Positions 16,677 through 25,385 of a DNA stretch of 61,717 bases are shown here, piece by piece. The notes beneath the pieces were generated by a model that was not told where the DNA came from, made no database searches, and saw nothing but the letters and a program-made list of their open reading frames with translations. This stretch comes from DASUAO01 sp035763745 (lineage in GTDB: Bacteria > Actinomycetota > Acidimicrobiia > IMCC26256 > PALSA-555), in contig DASUAO010000039.1 in NCBI GenBank assembly GCA_035763745.1, positions 1 to 61,717 of the forward strand. The letters are read 5' to 3'. A program made the translations under genes and the position numbers. Each line of letters opens with the position of its first letter. Position 1 is the first letter of the stretch.

Positions 16677-17752
16677 TGGAGGTCGTCTCGGACCGGGACC
16701 GGCGCGCAGCCGAGCACGCGGACGCGGAGGCGGCGATGGCCGACGCCGTGGCCGGCGCGATGCTCGTGGACCCGACCGGGGCTGGGACGCACCGCGAAGT
16801 CGGCGGCCCACCCCCGACCGACGGGCTCGCGGTACGGGCCCCGTCCGGCGTCCTGAGCTACGACCCGGCCGACCTCACCGTCACCGTCGCGGCGGGGACC
16901 ACGGTGGGCGAGCTCGATGCCGCGCTGGCCCCGCACGGGCAGGAGTGTGTCCTCGACCCGGTCGACGACGCCGCGACCATCGGCGGCACGATCGCGGTCG
17001 GCCTCTCGGGGCTCCGCCGCCTGCGAGTCGGGCCGATCCGGGACCAGGTGCTCGAGGTGCGCTTCGTCACGGGGGACGGTCGTCTCGTCCGGGGCGGGGG
17101 ACCCACGGTGAAGAACGTCACCGGCTACGACCTGCCGCGGCTGCTGGTCGGTTCGTTCGGGACGCTCGGCGTGTTGACCCGTGTCGTGCTCCGGTGCCGG
17201 CCGCGCCCGCGCCACGCGCAATGGTTCCGGTCGACCGGGAACCCGGACGTCGCCCTCGCACGTTGCCTCCGTCCGTCGAGCGTCCTCTGGGACGGCACCG
17301 TGACCCGGGTGCTGCTGGAAGGGCACCCCGGGGACATCGAGGCCGAGAGTGCTCGCGCCGGATTGGAGCCGGACCGAGCGCCCGAGCACCCGGCCGGAGC
17401 CCATCGGGGTCGGATCTCGGTGCGACCGGGCGAGGTGGCGGCGGTGGGGCGCCGACTGGGAGGGCTGGACGGCGTCGTCTGGATCGCCGAGGCGGGCGTG
17501 GGGACGGTCCACGTGGCCGCGGGGGAGGCCTCGGCGCTCACCGCGTGCCGGGAGGCGGCCCACGACGCGGGGGGCTGGATGCTGCGAGAGGCCGGCGCCC
17601 CGGGCCTCGACGGGTTCGGGCGGCCGCTGCCGAACCCCGACCTCGCGGGCCGCGTGCACCGGGCGTTCGACCCCACCGGGAAGCTCGCTCCCGGACGGAT
17701 CCCTCTCCCTCAGGTGGAGGTCGAGGCTGAGCCCGGGGGACCGCCCCGATGA
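16676..17752 (+). CDS. glcE: Glycolate oxidase FAD subunit GlcE-like
   Basis: 358 residues from the ATG at 16676, which shares its A with the TGA stop of glcD. FAD-binding_4 strands are visible in SGVLSYDPADLTVTVAAGTT, DDAATIGGTIAVGLSGLRRL and GPTVKNVTGYDLPRLLVGSFGTLGV. GlcE has the flavin domain but only a short C-terminal part, as here. It forms the soluble glycolate oxidase with GlcD and the iron-sulfur GlcF; overlapping starts and stops support one transcript. Confidence 0.88.
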   Translation: MEVVSDRDRRAAEHADAEAAMADAVAGAMLVDPTGAGTHREVGGPPPTDGLAVRAPSGVLSYDPADLTVTVAAGTTVGELDAALAPHGQECVLDPVDDAATIGGTIAVGLSGLRRLRVGPIRDQVLEVRFVTGDGRLVRGGGPTVKNVTGYDLPRLLVGSFGTLGVLTRVVLRCRPRPRHAQWFRSTGNPDVALARCLRPSSVLWDGTVTRVLLEGHPGDIEAESARAGLEPDRAPEHPAGAHRGRISVRPGEVAAVGRRLGGLDGVVWIAEAGVGTVHVAAGEASALTACREAAHDAGGWMLREAGAPGLDGFGRPLPNPDLAGRVHRAFDPTGKLAPGRIPLPQVEVEAEPGGPPR

Positions 17753-18981
17753 CCGACGGGCAAGCTCCGGGCGTGCTGCGGCTCGACGAGGACGCGCTCC
17801 TCGCGTGTGTTGCCTGCGGGCTGTGCCTGCCGCACTGTCCGACCTATCGGGTGACCGGCCGGGAGGTCGCGTCGCCACGCGGGCGGATCGCGGCGATGCG
17901 CCTCGTGGAGCTCGACGGCGTCCCGATGGACCGACCCTTCGCTGCGGCCATGGAGGCCTGCGTCCAGTGCCGCGCGTGCGAGGTGGCGTGTCCCTCGAGC
18001 GTCCCGTTCGGTTCGCTGATGGAGGGGGCACGCGCGGCCCTCGTCTTGTCCGGTCCACGGCCCGGGCTGCTCCAGCGGCTCGGTGCGCGAGTCGGCTACT
18101 GGCTGCTGACCCGGCACCGCCTGCTGCGCGCCGCGGGCTGGGTCCTCTGGGTCGGCACCCGACTGCACCTGGTCCCGCGCCGCCTCGGCGTCCCGCAGGT
18201 GTCGGCCGCCGCGATGCGCCGGCGCCTGGTCGGCGCTCGGCCCACCGACGCCGACGCCCACCTCTTCCGCGGCTGCGTGATGGACGTGTGGCAACGCGAC
18301 GTCCACCGGAGCGCGCTCCTCGTGATGCGCGCGGTCGGCGCCGCCCCGGCGATCACCACACCGGAAGCCGCGTGTTGCGGCGCCCTCCACGCGCATGCCG
18401 GACGACTCGACGACGCCCGGGCCCTCGCGACGCGAGTGATCGCAGCGCTTCCCGACAGGGGAGCGATCGTGGTCGACAGCGCGGGATGCGGTGCCGCGAT
18501 GAAGGACTACGGACACCTGCTCGGCACTCCAGCTGCGCATGCCTTCGCCGGGCGCGTGCGGGACTTCGCCGAGTGGGTCGTCGAGCAGGGTCCGCCCCCG
18601 ACGTCGCCCACCGGCGCTCGCGTCGTCGTCCAGGATCCGTGCCATCTCCGCAACGTCCAGCGGTCGGAGCACGCGGTGCGCGAGGTGCTCGCCGGTTGCT
18701 ATGAGCTGACCGAGACGGACGACGATGCGCTGTGCTGCGGCGCGGGTGGCACCTACGCGATCTTCCAGCCCGAGCTCGCGGGCGCGATCCGGGCCAGGAA
18801 GGTCGCGGCGCTCTCCCGGAGCGCGGGTGACGCGCCGCTCGTCGTGGCGTCCGCGAACCCCGGGTGCTCCATGCACCTCGCGGCGGTCGGCCTCGACGTG
18901 CGGCACCCCGCCGAGCTGCTCGCCGACGCACTCGAGCAGGACCCACGACGTCCCCCGGGAACGGAGCCCCGCGATGGCTGA
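17749..18981 (+). CDS. glcF: Glycolate oxidase iron-sulfur subunit GlcF-like
   Basis: 410 residues; ATGA overlap with glcE. Two ferredoxin-like 4Fe-4S motifs: Cys20, 23, 26 and 30 in CVACGLCLPHCP, and CVQCRACEVACP at about residues 71-81. Two CCG domains follow (EAACCGALHAHAG with DSAGCGAAMKDYG, then QDPCHLRNVQ and DALCCGAGGTY). These bind iron-sulfur clusters or quinone-linked cofactors and pass electrons to the respiratory chain. Complete and in normal order with GlcD and GlcE. Confidence 0.9.
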   Translation: MTDGQAPGVLRLDEDALLACVACGLCLPHCPTYRVTGREVASPRGRIAAMRLVELDGVPMDRPFAAAMEACVQCRACEVACPSSVPFGSLMEGARAALVLSGPRPGLLQRLGARVGYWLLTRHRLLRAAGWVLWVGTRLHLVPRRLGVPQVSAAAMRRRLVGARPTDADAHLFRGCVMDVWQRDVHRSALLVMRAVGAAPAITTPEAACCGALHAHAGRLDDARALATRVIAALPDRGAIVVDSAGCGAAMKDYGHLLGTPAAHAFAGRVRDFAEWVVEQGPPPTSPTGARVVVQDPCHLRNVQRSEHAVREVLAGCYELTETDDDALCCGAGGTYAIFQPELAGAIRARKVAALSRSAGDAPLVVASANPGCSMHLAAVGLDVRHPAELLADALEQDPRRPPGTEPRDG

Positions 18982-19168
18982 CCACGACGACCTGATCGCC
19001 GAGCTCGCACGCATCGAGGAGCGGCTGCGGGACCTCGCCTACGAGCGGCTCCGCGCAGCGGCCGAGGACGGCGATGCCGACGCGGTTGCCGACGAGAAGC
19101 GGATCCTCCAGGCTCGCCGCGCGATCGAACGCGCGATCAGGGCGCTGGGTGGCGTCCCTGAGGACTGA
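18974..19168 (+). CDS. Small helical protein at the end of the glc operon
   Basis: 64 residues; its ATG lies inside the last codons of glcF, so translation is likely coupled. The sequence is Ala/Arg/Glu-rich and predicted almost all helical (DDLIAELARIEERLRDLAYE and QARRAIERAIRALGG), suggesting a short coiled coil. No known domain is recognised. It may belong to the oxidase operon or be a separate conserved small protein. Confidence 0.65.
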   Translation: MADHDDLIAELARIEERLRDLAYERLRAAAEDGDADAVADEKRILQARRAIERAIRALGGVPED

Positions 19169-19187
19169 TCGGGACGGCAACCGCGGC

Positions 19188-20222
19188 TCACCGACCGTTG
19201 AGCCGGTCGATGAGCGCACGCAGCCGGCTCCACCCGTGCCGATCGAAGCGGAAGGCGATCCGCTCGAGCTCGGGATGGTCGCCGTCGGCGAGCTCGGCCG
19301 AGGAGATCTCCACTCGCTCGATCGCCCCCCGGGCGACGATGTCCGCGAACTCGTCGTTGAGCGCGGCGATGCCCGCGTCGTCGGGGGCGCGCTGCATCCG
19401 GAGCACGAGCTGGCCCTGCACGAAGCGCTGCGAGTGGTAGTTGGCGAAGAAGCCCAGGACCTCGTCGACGGCCGTGTCGACGTCGTCGGTGACGCACACG
19501 AGGTGCATGTCGTCGGGGCTGATGTAGTGGCGGTCGTCAAGCTCGGCCTCGACGAAGGCGTTCCACGCGCTCCAGTACGTCCCACCCGGGACGTCGAGCA
19601 GCACGATCGGTCCGGGCTGGGCTTTGCCCGTCTGGACGAGGGTCAGGAGCTCGAACGCCTCGTCGAGGGTCCCGAAGCCTCCCGGTAGCAGCACGAACGC
19701 ATCGGCCTCCTTGATGAAGGAGACCTTGCGGGTGAAGAAGTACCGGAAGTTGATGAGCTTGGGGTCGTCGGCGATGAACCCGGGCGTGACGGTCTCGAAG
19801 GGCAGCTTGATGCTGACGCCGAATGCACGGTCGGGTCCGGCACCCTCGATCCCGGCTTCCATGATCCCCGGACCGGCACCCGTGATGACCATCCAGTCGT
19901 GGTCGGCGATCCCCGCCGCGAACCGGCGGGCCAGGTCGTAGAGGGGATCGTCGGGCTCGGTGCGGGCCGACCCGAAGATCGCGACCTTGCGCTCGTCGCG
20001 GTACGGGTCGAAGACATGGAACGCGTACCGGATCTCCTTGAGTGCTGCGTTCGCCATCTTCAGGTCACCACGGTCGGCGTGGTCGCGTGCGAGCCGGAGC
20101 GACGACGCGACGAGCTCGAAGATGAGGTCCCGGTTCTCCTCCGCACCGCCGGACCGATCCACGAGATCGGCCACGGCCTGGTCGAGGGAGTCGTCGCCGG
20201 TGCGGTACCTGGGCAGCTTCAT
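19188..20222 (-). CDS. LOG family protein (Rossmann nucleotide-binding)
   Basis: 344 residues. The LOG/TIGR00730 signature is seen as VLLPGGFGTLDEAFELLTLVQTGK, with VITGAGPGIMEAGIEGA upstream; these make the nucleotide-monophosphate phosphoribohydrolase site. About 90 N-terminal residues precede the core and a 70-residue tail follows, longer than the ~200-residue plant-type LOG. Related proteins cleave cytokinin or other nucleoside monophosphates; the substrate here is unknown. Starts next to the PfkB kinase stop (four-base overlap). Confidence 0.85.
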   Translation of the reverse strand: MKLPRYRTGDDSLDQAVADLVDRSGGAEENRDLIFELVASSLRLARDHADRGDLKMANAALKEIRYAFHVFDPYRDERKVAIFGSARTEPDDPLYDLARRFAAGIADHDWMVITGAGPGIMEAGIEGAGPDRAFGVSIKLPFETVTPGFIADDPKLINFRYFFTRKVSFIKEADAFVLLPGGFGTLDEAFELLTLVQTGKAQPGPIVLLDVPGGTYWSAWNAFVEAELDDRHYISPDDMHLVCVTDDVDTAVDEVLGFFANYHSQRFVQGQLVLRMQRAPDDAGIAALNDEFADIVARGAIERVEISSAELADGDHPELERIAFRFDRHGWSRLRALIDRLNGR

Positions 20223-21217
20223 CGCAACAGGGGTGCGGCGAGCTCGGCCAGGGAGGTCTCCGGCCGAGCGCCGAGGTGTGAGATCACCTCCGCGGCGGCG
20301 AGCGCGCCCAACCGTCCGCAGGTGCCGAGGTCGTAGCCGTGGGTGAACCCGAAGAGGAACCCGGCCGCGTACTGGTCGCCGGCGCCGGTCGTGTCGACGA
20401 CCGCATCGACGGGGTGGGCGTCGATCACGTGGACCTCGTCGCCGGACACGACGACCGCGCCCTTCTCGCTACGCGTGAGCACCGCGACCTCGCAGTGGTG
20501 GAGCACCTGCTGCAGCGCGGTGTCGAAGTCGTCGACCTGGTACAGCGAGCAGATCTCGTCTTCGTTCGCGAAGAGGATGTCGACCTCGTGGTCGACGAGC
20601 GCGCGGAAGTCGTCCCGGTGACGGTCGACGCAGAATCCGTCGGAGAGCGTCAGCGCCACGCGGCGTGCCGCAGCGTGGGCAAGGCTCGCAGCGTGGCGGA
20701 ACGCCTCCTTCGCGATCGGCTGGTCGAAGAGATATCCCTCGAGGTAGGTGACCTGGGACGTTGCGACCGAGCTCGGGTCGATGTCGTCGGGCGCGACGTC
20801 GGACGCGGCACCGAGGAACGTGTTGAGCGTCCGCTCGGCGTCGGGTGTCACGACGATGAGGCATCGCCCGGTCGGAGGGCCTTCGGTCGCAGGCGAGTTC
20901 GAGAACGCGACACCCGCGGCTCGGAGGTCGTGGCCGAAGACCGCGCCGAGCTGGTCGTCGCGGACGCGGCCCACGAACGCCGCCGAGCCGCCGAGCGACG
21001 CGATCCCGACCATGGTGTTCGCGGTGGAGCCACCCGAGATCTCGATCCCCGGGCCCATCGCGTCGTAGAGGGCGACGGCGCGCTCGGTGTCGATGAGCGC
21101 CATGGAGCCCTTGGTGAGGCCCTGGGTCGCGAGGAAGTCGTCGTCCTCGTGGCTGAGCACGTCGACCAGCGCGTTGCCGATGCCCACCACGTCGAGGGAA
21201 GGAGCCGCGGCGGTCAT
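20219..21217 (-). CDS. PfkB-family kinase, adenosine kinase-like
   Basis: 332 residues. N-terminal LDVVGIGNALVDVL, the substrate-lid motif ISGGSTANTMVGIASLGG and the C-terminal anion hole/catalytic base VDTTGAGDQYAAGFLFGF with Asp of GAGD. This pattern matches adenosine kinase/sugar kinase members such as bacterial adenosine kinases with 'GNALVD'. ATGA overlap with fbiC upstream and overlap with the LOG gene downstream indicate one transcript. A LOG protein releases free bases while this kinase would phosphorylate nucleosides, hinting at nucleotide salvage; inference. Confidence 0.87.
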   Translation of the reverse strand: MTAAAPSLDVVGIGNALVDVLSHEDDDFLATQGLTKGSMALIDTERAVALYDAMGPGIEISGGSTANTMVGIASLGGSAAFVGRVRDDQLGAVFGHDLRAAGVAFSNSPATEGPPTGRCLIVVTPDAERTLNTFLGAASDVAPDDIDPSSVATSQVTYLEGYLFDQPIAKEAFRHAASLAHAAARRVALTLSDGFCVDRHRDDFRALVDHEVDILFANEDEICSLYQVDDFDTALQQVLHHCEVAVLTRSEKGAVVVSGDEVHVIDAHPVDAVVDTTGAGDQYAAGFLFGFTHGYDLGTCGRLGALAAAEVISHLGARPETSLAELAAPLLR

Positions 21218-23634
21218 GCCACCGGGAGCCTCGTCCCGAGGGTGACCGGGACGCCGTCCGACGAGCTCGGACCGGGCGCAGCGTCGGCCGGCGCAGGGCG
21301 GAGGCGACGTCCGACCGTGGTCGTGCGGCCGTACAGCGTCGTGCGCTGCTCGAGGGTCCGGCCGATCGGCTCGACGATCGCGCGGAAGTCGTCGTCGTCG
21401 AGCTCCTGGCCGTGGCTGGCCCCCGCGGCTCGGGAGATGTTCTCGTCCATGAGCGTCCCGCCGAGGTCGTTGCAGCCGGCTCGGAGGAGCTGGCGGGCGC
21501 CGCTCGCGCCGACCTTGACCCACGACGCCTGGATGTTGTCGATCCATCCCCGGTACGCGATCCGGCCGACCGCGTGGACCAGGAGCACCTCGCGGAAGGT
21601 CGGTCCGTGCCGCGAGCGTCCCTGGAGGGAGAGCGGGGTCGCCATGTGCACGAAGGGGAGTGGTACGAACTCCGTGAACCCGCCCGTCTCGCGCTGGAGG
21701 TCTCGTGTCCGCACGAGGTGACGCGCGACGTGGACGGGACGCTCGACCGTGCCGAACATGATCGTGACGTTGGACCGGAGCCCGACCTCGTGCGCGAGTC
21801 GGTGGGCCTCGAGCCACTCGTCGGTCGTGATCTTGTCCGGGCAGATGATGGCGCGGACCTCGTCGTCGAGCACCTCGGCCGCGGTCCCGGGGAGCGTCGA
21901 GAGCCCCGCCTCCTCGAGCGAGCGGAGGTAGTCCCGAAGGGGGACGTCGAGGCGACGCGCGCCCTCGGTGACCTCGAGCGCCGTGAACCCGTGCACGTGG
22001 ATCTGCGGAGCGACCTCCTTCACCGCGCGGGCGACGGCGAGGTAGTAGTCGCCGTCGAAGTCGGGATGGATGCCGCCTTGCAGGCAGATCTCGGTGGCCC
22101 CGCACTCGGCCGCCTCGACGACGCGGCGTTGGATCTCCTCGAGGTCGAGCAGGTAGGGAGTCCCGCGCAGGTTCAGCGACAGTGGACCCTTGGAGAACGC
22201 GCAGAACTTGCACTTGTAGGTGCAGACGTTCGTGTAGTTGATGTTGCGGTTCCGGACGAACGTGACCGCGTCGCCGACGATCTCGTGGCGGAGTCGGTCG
22301 GCGACGCCGGCGACGGCGACCACCTCGGGACCGCGTGCGGAGAGCAGCGTGACGATCTCGTCGACGCCGACCTCGTCGCCGGCGAGGACGCCGTCGAGCA
22401 CCTCCTGCACTGCGCCGCCGGGCGAAGACGCTCGTCCCGCGCGCACGGGCAGCGGGGAGAGCGCTGGCAGGAGCTCGGGCGCGGAGCGCTCGCCGCCCGA
22501 CGTCCAGAGATCGTCGCGGGCAAAGCCCTCCGAGTCGGATGCCGCCAGGACCATGGGGCGCACGTCGGGATGCAGCCACGTCTCGGCGTCACGGACGTAT
22601 TCGGGATGGACGGTGAGCCGGGGTGCGAGCACCTTGCCCGAGGCCTCGGTGGCCGCGCGGAGCCGGTCGAGTGCAGGCCACGGACGTTCGGGGTTCACGT
22701 GGTCGGGGGTCACGGGCGAGACGCCACCCCAGTCGTCGATGCCGGCCTCGAGGAGGGCACCGAGGTCGTCGGACAGGTTGGGCGGCGCCTGGACGTGCAT
22801 CGCCGGGCCGAGGACGATGCGCGCCGCAGCGATGGTCCACAGGTACTCGGCCGGATCGCACGGTGTGGCGCGGTGCATGGCGGTGTCGGGCTTGGGCATG
22901 AAGTTCTGGACGATGACCTCTTGCACGTGCCCGTGCCGGGCGTGGCTCTCGGCGATGGCAACGAGCGCGTCGAGCCGCTCCGCTCGCGTCTCACCGATCC
23001 CGACGAGGATGCCGGTGGTGAAGGGGACCCGGGCCTCGCCCGCGGCTTCGAGGGCCGCGAGCCTCCGAGCCGGCGTCTTGTCGGGCGCACCGTGGTGCGG
23101 ACCGCCGAGCTCGCCGAGGCGCGCGGCGAGGGTCTCGATCATCATCCCCTGGGAAGGGTTGACCGCGCGGAGCGCGGTGAATTGCCCGACGCTGAGTGCT
23201 CCCGCGTTCGCATGGGGGAGCAGACCGGTCTCGCGCAGGACCCGACCGGTCACCTCGATCAGGTAGTCGATGGTCGAGAATTCGCTGTCGCCCGCGTGTT
23301 CGACGAGCCAGTCGCGGGCGACGGGGTACCGGTCCTCGGGTGCTTCGCCCAGGGTGAAGAGGGCCTCGTGGCACCCGACGGCCGCCCCGGCCGCGGCGAT
23401 CGCGAGCACCTCGTCGGGCGCGAGGTACGGCGACCCGAGGCGTGCAGGTGGCTTGGCGAAGGTGCAGTACCCGCAGCGATCGCGGCACAGCATGGTGAGC
23501 GGCACGAAGACCTTCGGCGAGAACGTGACGCGCGCGCCGTGTCCCTCGTCGCGCAGCCGTCCGGCCTCGGCGACGAGCTCCGAGAGAGGTGCGTGGACGA
23601 GATCGTTCGTGCGCCGCTGTGCGTCGCTGGCCAT
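21214..23634 (-). CDS. fbiC: FO synthase, CofG-CofH fusion (F420 biosynthesis)
   Basis: 806-residue bifunctional radical-SAM enzyme making the deazaflavin FO, precursor of coenzyme F420, from tyrosine and the ribityl-uracil intermediate. First half (CofG) carries the cluster Cys50, 54, 57 in CRDRCGYCTF; second half (CofH) has CTYKCKFCAF around residues 470-480. The fusion is the usual form in actinobacteria. TAGTCT lies six bases before the ATG, and its TAG is the stop codon of pgl upstream. No other F420 gene is in the window. Confidence 0.95.
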   Translation of the reverse strand: MASDAQRRTNDLVHAPLSELVAEAGRLRDEGHGARVTFSPKVFVPLTMLCRDRCGYCTFAKPPARLGSPYLAPDEVLAIAAAGAAVGCHEALFTLGEAPEDRYPVARDWLVEHAGDSEFSTIDYLIEVTGRVLRETGLLPHANAGALSVGQFTALRAVNPSQGMMIETLAARLGELGGPHHGAPDKTPARRLAALEAAGEARVPFTTGILVGIGETRAERLDALVAIAESHARHGHVQEVIVQNFMPKPDTAMHRATPCDPAEYLWTIAAARIVLGPAMHVQAPPNLSDDLGALLEAGIDDWGGVSPVTPDHVNPERPWPALDRLRAATEASGKVLAPRLTVHPEYVRDAETWLHPDVRPMVLAASDSEGFARDDLWTSGGERSAPELLPALSPLPVRAGRASSPGGAVQEVLDGVLAGDEVGVDEIVTLLSARGPEVVAVAGVADRLRHEIVGDAVTFVRNRNINYTNVCTYKCKFCAFSKGPLSLNLRGTPYLLDLEEIQRRVVEAAECGATEICLQGGIHPDFDGDYYLAVARAVKEVAPQIHVHGFTALEVTEGARRLDVPLRDYLRSLEEAGLSTLPGTAAEVLDDEVRAIICPDKITTDEWLEAHRLAHEVGLRSNVTIMFGTVERPVHVARHLVRTRDLQRETGGFTEFVPLPFVHMATPLSLQGRSRHGPTFREVLLVHAVGRIAYRGWIDNIQASWVKVGASGARQLLRAGCNDLGGTLMDENISRAAGASHGQELDDDDFRAIVEPIGRTLEQRTTLYGRTTTVGRRLRPAPADAAPGPSSSDGVPVTLGTRLPVA

Positions 23635-23640
23635 CGGACG

Positions 23641-23646
23641 AGACTA
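23641..23646 (-). promoter_or_regulatory. -10 box TAGTCT sharing the pgl stop codon
   Basis: TAGTCT on the minus strand six bases before the fbiC ATG; the first three bases are the pgl TAG stop (23646-23644). Confidence 0.45.
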
Positions 23647-24288
23647 GGCCGTGCCCGCGGCGGCGGCGTCCACGAGCCACACGATCTCGTCGGCGCGCAC
23701 GCGTGCGGCCGGGAGGTCGTCGCCGGCACGAAGCCGTGCGAGCACGTCGCGCTTCTCCCGACCGGCGACCGTGACGACGACCAGCCGCGACCGGGCCAGG
23801 GCCGGGAGGGTGAGCGTGAGGCGAGCGTGATCATGGGCGTCGTCGCCCGCGGGGACGACCCAGCGCTCGCGCTCGTCGAGCGTCGCCGCGCCGGGGAACA
23901 AGGACGCCGTGTGTCCGTCGGGACCGAGCCCGAGGTGCACGAGGTCGATCGGCGGTGCGGACCTGAGCTCGGCCTCGTATGCGACGGCGGCTTCGTCGAT
24001 CGCGAGTACCGGGTCGTACATCGCGTGGACCGCGCGGGGGAGCGCGGTGTCGAGGAAGGTGACCCTGGCCATCCCCTCGTTGGAGTCGGGATCGTGCACG
24101 GGGACCCAGCGTTCGTCGCCGAACCAGACGTCGACCGAGGTCCAGTCGACGTCGGCGGTCGCGAGCAGCTCGTAGCACTGGCGGGCCGTGCCCCCGCCCG
24201 ACAGGGCCATCGACGACGGCGCACGCTCGGCGACGAGTGCTGCGAACGCTTGCGGTACGTGGTCGACGACCTGCACCGCTCCTTCCAT
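23644..24288 (-). CDS. pgl: 6-phosphogluconolactonase
   Basis: 214 residues of the NagB/Pgl family, hydrolysing 6-phosphogluconolactone in the oxidative pentose phosphate pathway. Clear motifs: MALSGGGTARQCYELL, VDVWFGDERWVPVHDPDSNEGM and HLGLGPDGHTASLFPG. The ATG is preceded at six bases by TATCAT. Transketolase and transaldolase of the same pathway are 2-4 kb away in another operon. The start is only 17 bases from the divergent fusion gene. Confidence 0.92.
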   Translation of the reverse strand: MEGAVQVVDHVPQAFAALVAERAPSSMALSGGGTARQCYELLATADVDWTSVDVWFGDERWVPVHDPDSNEGMARVTFLDTALPRAVHAMYDPVLAIDEAAVAYEAELRSAPPIDLVHLGLGPDGHTASLFPGAATLDERERWVVPAGDDAHDHARLTLTLPALARSRLVVVTVAGREKRDVLARLRAGDDLPAARVRADEIVWLVDAAAAGTA

Positions 24289-24293
24289 GGGGG

Positions 24294-24300
24294 GATGATA
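24294..24300. promoter_or_regulatory. Overlapping -10 candidates on both strands
   Basis: Minus strand TATCAT (24300-24295) is six bases before the pgl ATG. Plus strand GATGAT (24294-24299) is six bases before the ATG at 24306. The two hexamers overlap by five bases; the plus-strand box is weaker. Confidence 0.35.
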
Positions 24301-24305
24301 TGAGC

Positions 24306-25385
24306 ATGGATCACCGGACCGTGCGCGTGTACGAGGAGAGCGCGGTGCGGTGGCGCGCCGCGCGGCGTCCCCGCTTCCTCGAACAGGCGACCGCGTTCGG
24401 ACGCGCGGTCGCGGCCGGTGCAGTCCGGATCGACGTCGGGTGCGGTCCCGGCCGTGAGCTCGGTGCCGTCGGAGCGCCGGTGGTCGCGCTCGACGCGGCT
24501 GCCGCCATGCTCGACCTGGCGCGCGTGGAGTGCCCCGCCGCGTGGTGTGTGCAGGCCGACTTGGAGCACCTGCCGGTCCGGGCCGGGTCGATCGGCGGCG
24601 CCTGGGCACGCGCGAGCTACCTGCACATCCCGCGGGCCCGACTGCCGTGGGCGCTCATGGAGCTGCACCAGGTGCTCGCCGTCGGCTCCCCGATCGCGCT
24701 TGTCCTGCGCGAGGGCACAGAGGAAGGGCCGCTACCCGACGACGACTTCCCCGACCGGCTCTTCGCCGAATGGGATCCGACGTCGCTCCGGGAGGTGGTG
24801 CTGGCGGCCGGGTTCGAGGTGGAGGCCGTCGAGGCGGGCGCGGGAGCGTGGATCGAGGTCCGCGCCACGCGCGCCCGCACGCTGCCGGACTTCGTCGGGC
24901 CGGGCATGAGGGTGCTGGTGTGCGGGCTGAACCCGAGCGAGGTGGCGGCCGACCGGGGGGTGGGCTTCGCCGGGCGCGGGAACCGGTTCTGGCCCGCCGC
25001 CCTCGCGTCCGGTCTGGTCACGCGCGATCGCGATCCGCGCCACGCGCTCCGGGTCCACGGCGTCGGGATGACGGACCTCGTGAAGCGCGCGAGTCCGCGC
25101 GCCGACGGACTCGGTGCCGACGAGTACCGCGCCGGAGCGGAGCGACTGGAGCGACTGGTGCGCTGGCTCGAACCGGCGGTCGTGTGCTTCGCTGGGTTGA
25201 CGGGCTATCGGACTGCGATCGATCGCACGGCAGGACCGGGCCCGGTCCCGGGCGGGTTCGCTGGTGCGGCGGCGTATGTGATGCCGAACCCGAGCGGTGT
25301 GAACACGCACGCGAGCCTCGACGACCTCACCGCGCATCTCGCCGCGGTGGGGGCTGTCGCCGATCGCGCCGCGTTGCTCAGCTGA
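24306..25385 (+). CDS. Methyltransferase - mismatch uracil-DNA glycosylase (Mug) fusion
   Basis: 359 residues with two domains. Residues about 1-190: class I SAM methyltransferase with IDVGCGPGRELGAV (motif I), VVALDAAAAML, and DLEHLPVRAGSIGGAWA. Residues about 195-355: Mug/TDG-type glycosylase with VLVCGLNPSEVAAD (catalytic Asn region), FAGRGNRFWPAAL, and the second motif VMPNPSGVNTHASL. The glycosylase half removes U or T opposite G. ATG at 24300 is an equally possible start. Its stop overlaps the transaldolase stop in the palindrome TCAGCTGA. Both halves look intact. Confidence 0.85.
   Translation: MDHRTVRVYEESAVRWRAARRPRFLEQATAFGRAVAAGAVRIDVGCGPGRELGAVGAPVVALDAAAAMLDLARVECPAAWCVQADLEHLPVRAGSIGGAWARASYLHIPRARLPWALMELHQVLAVGSPIALVLREGTEEGPLPDDDFPDRLFAEWDPTSLREVVLAAGFEVEAVEAGAGAWIEVRATRARTLPDFVGPGMRVLVCGLNPSEVAADRGVGFAGRGNRFWPAALASGLVTRDRDPRHALRVHGVGMTDLVKRASPRADGLGADEYRAGAERLERLVRWLEPAVVCFAGLTGYRTAIDRTAGPGPVPGGFAGAAAYVMPNPSGVNTHASLDDLTAHLAAVGAVADRAALLS

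Noticed and set aside
21412..24303. 963-codon open frame on the plus strand opposite fbiC and pgl
   Set aside because: It is Arg/Glu/Val-rich antisense of a well-recognised radical-SAM gene; open only because GC-rich third positions remove stop codons. The same holds for long frames at 4732-6834, 31146-34136, 41903-43624, 43796-45523, 55645-58440 and 58924-61344 on the minus strand.
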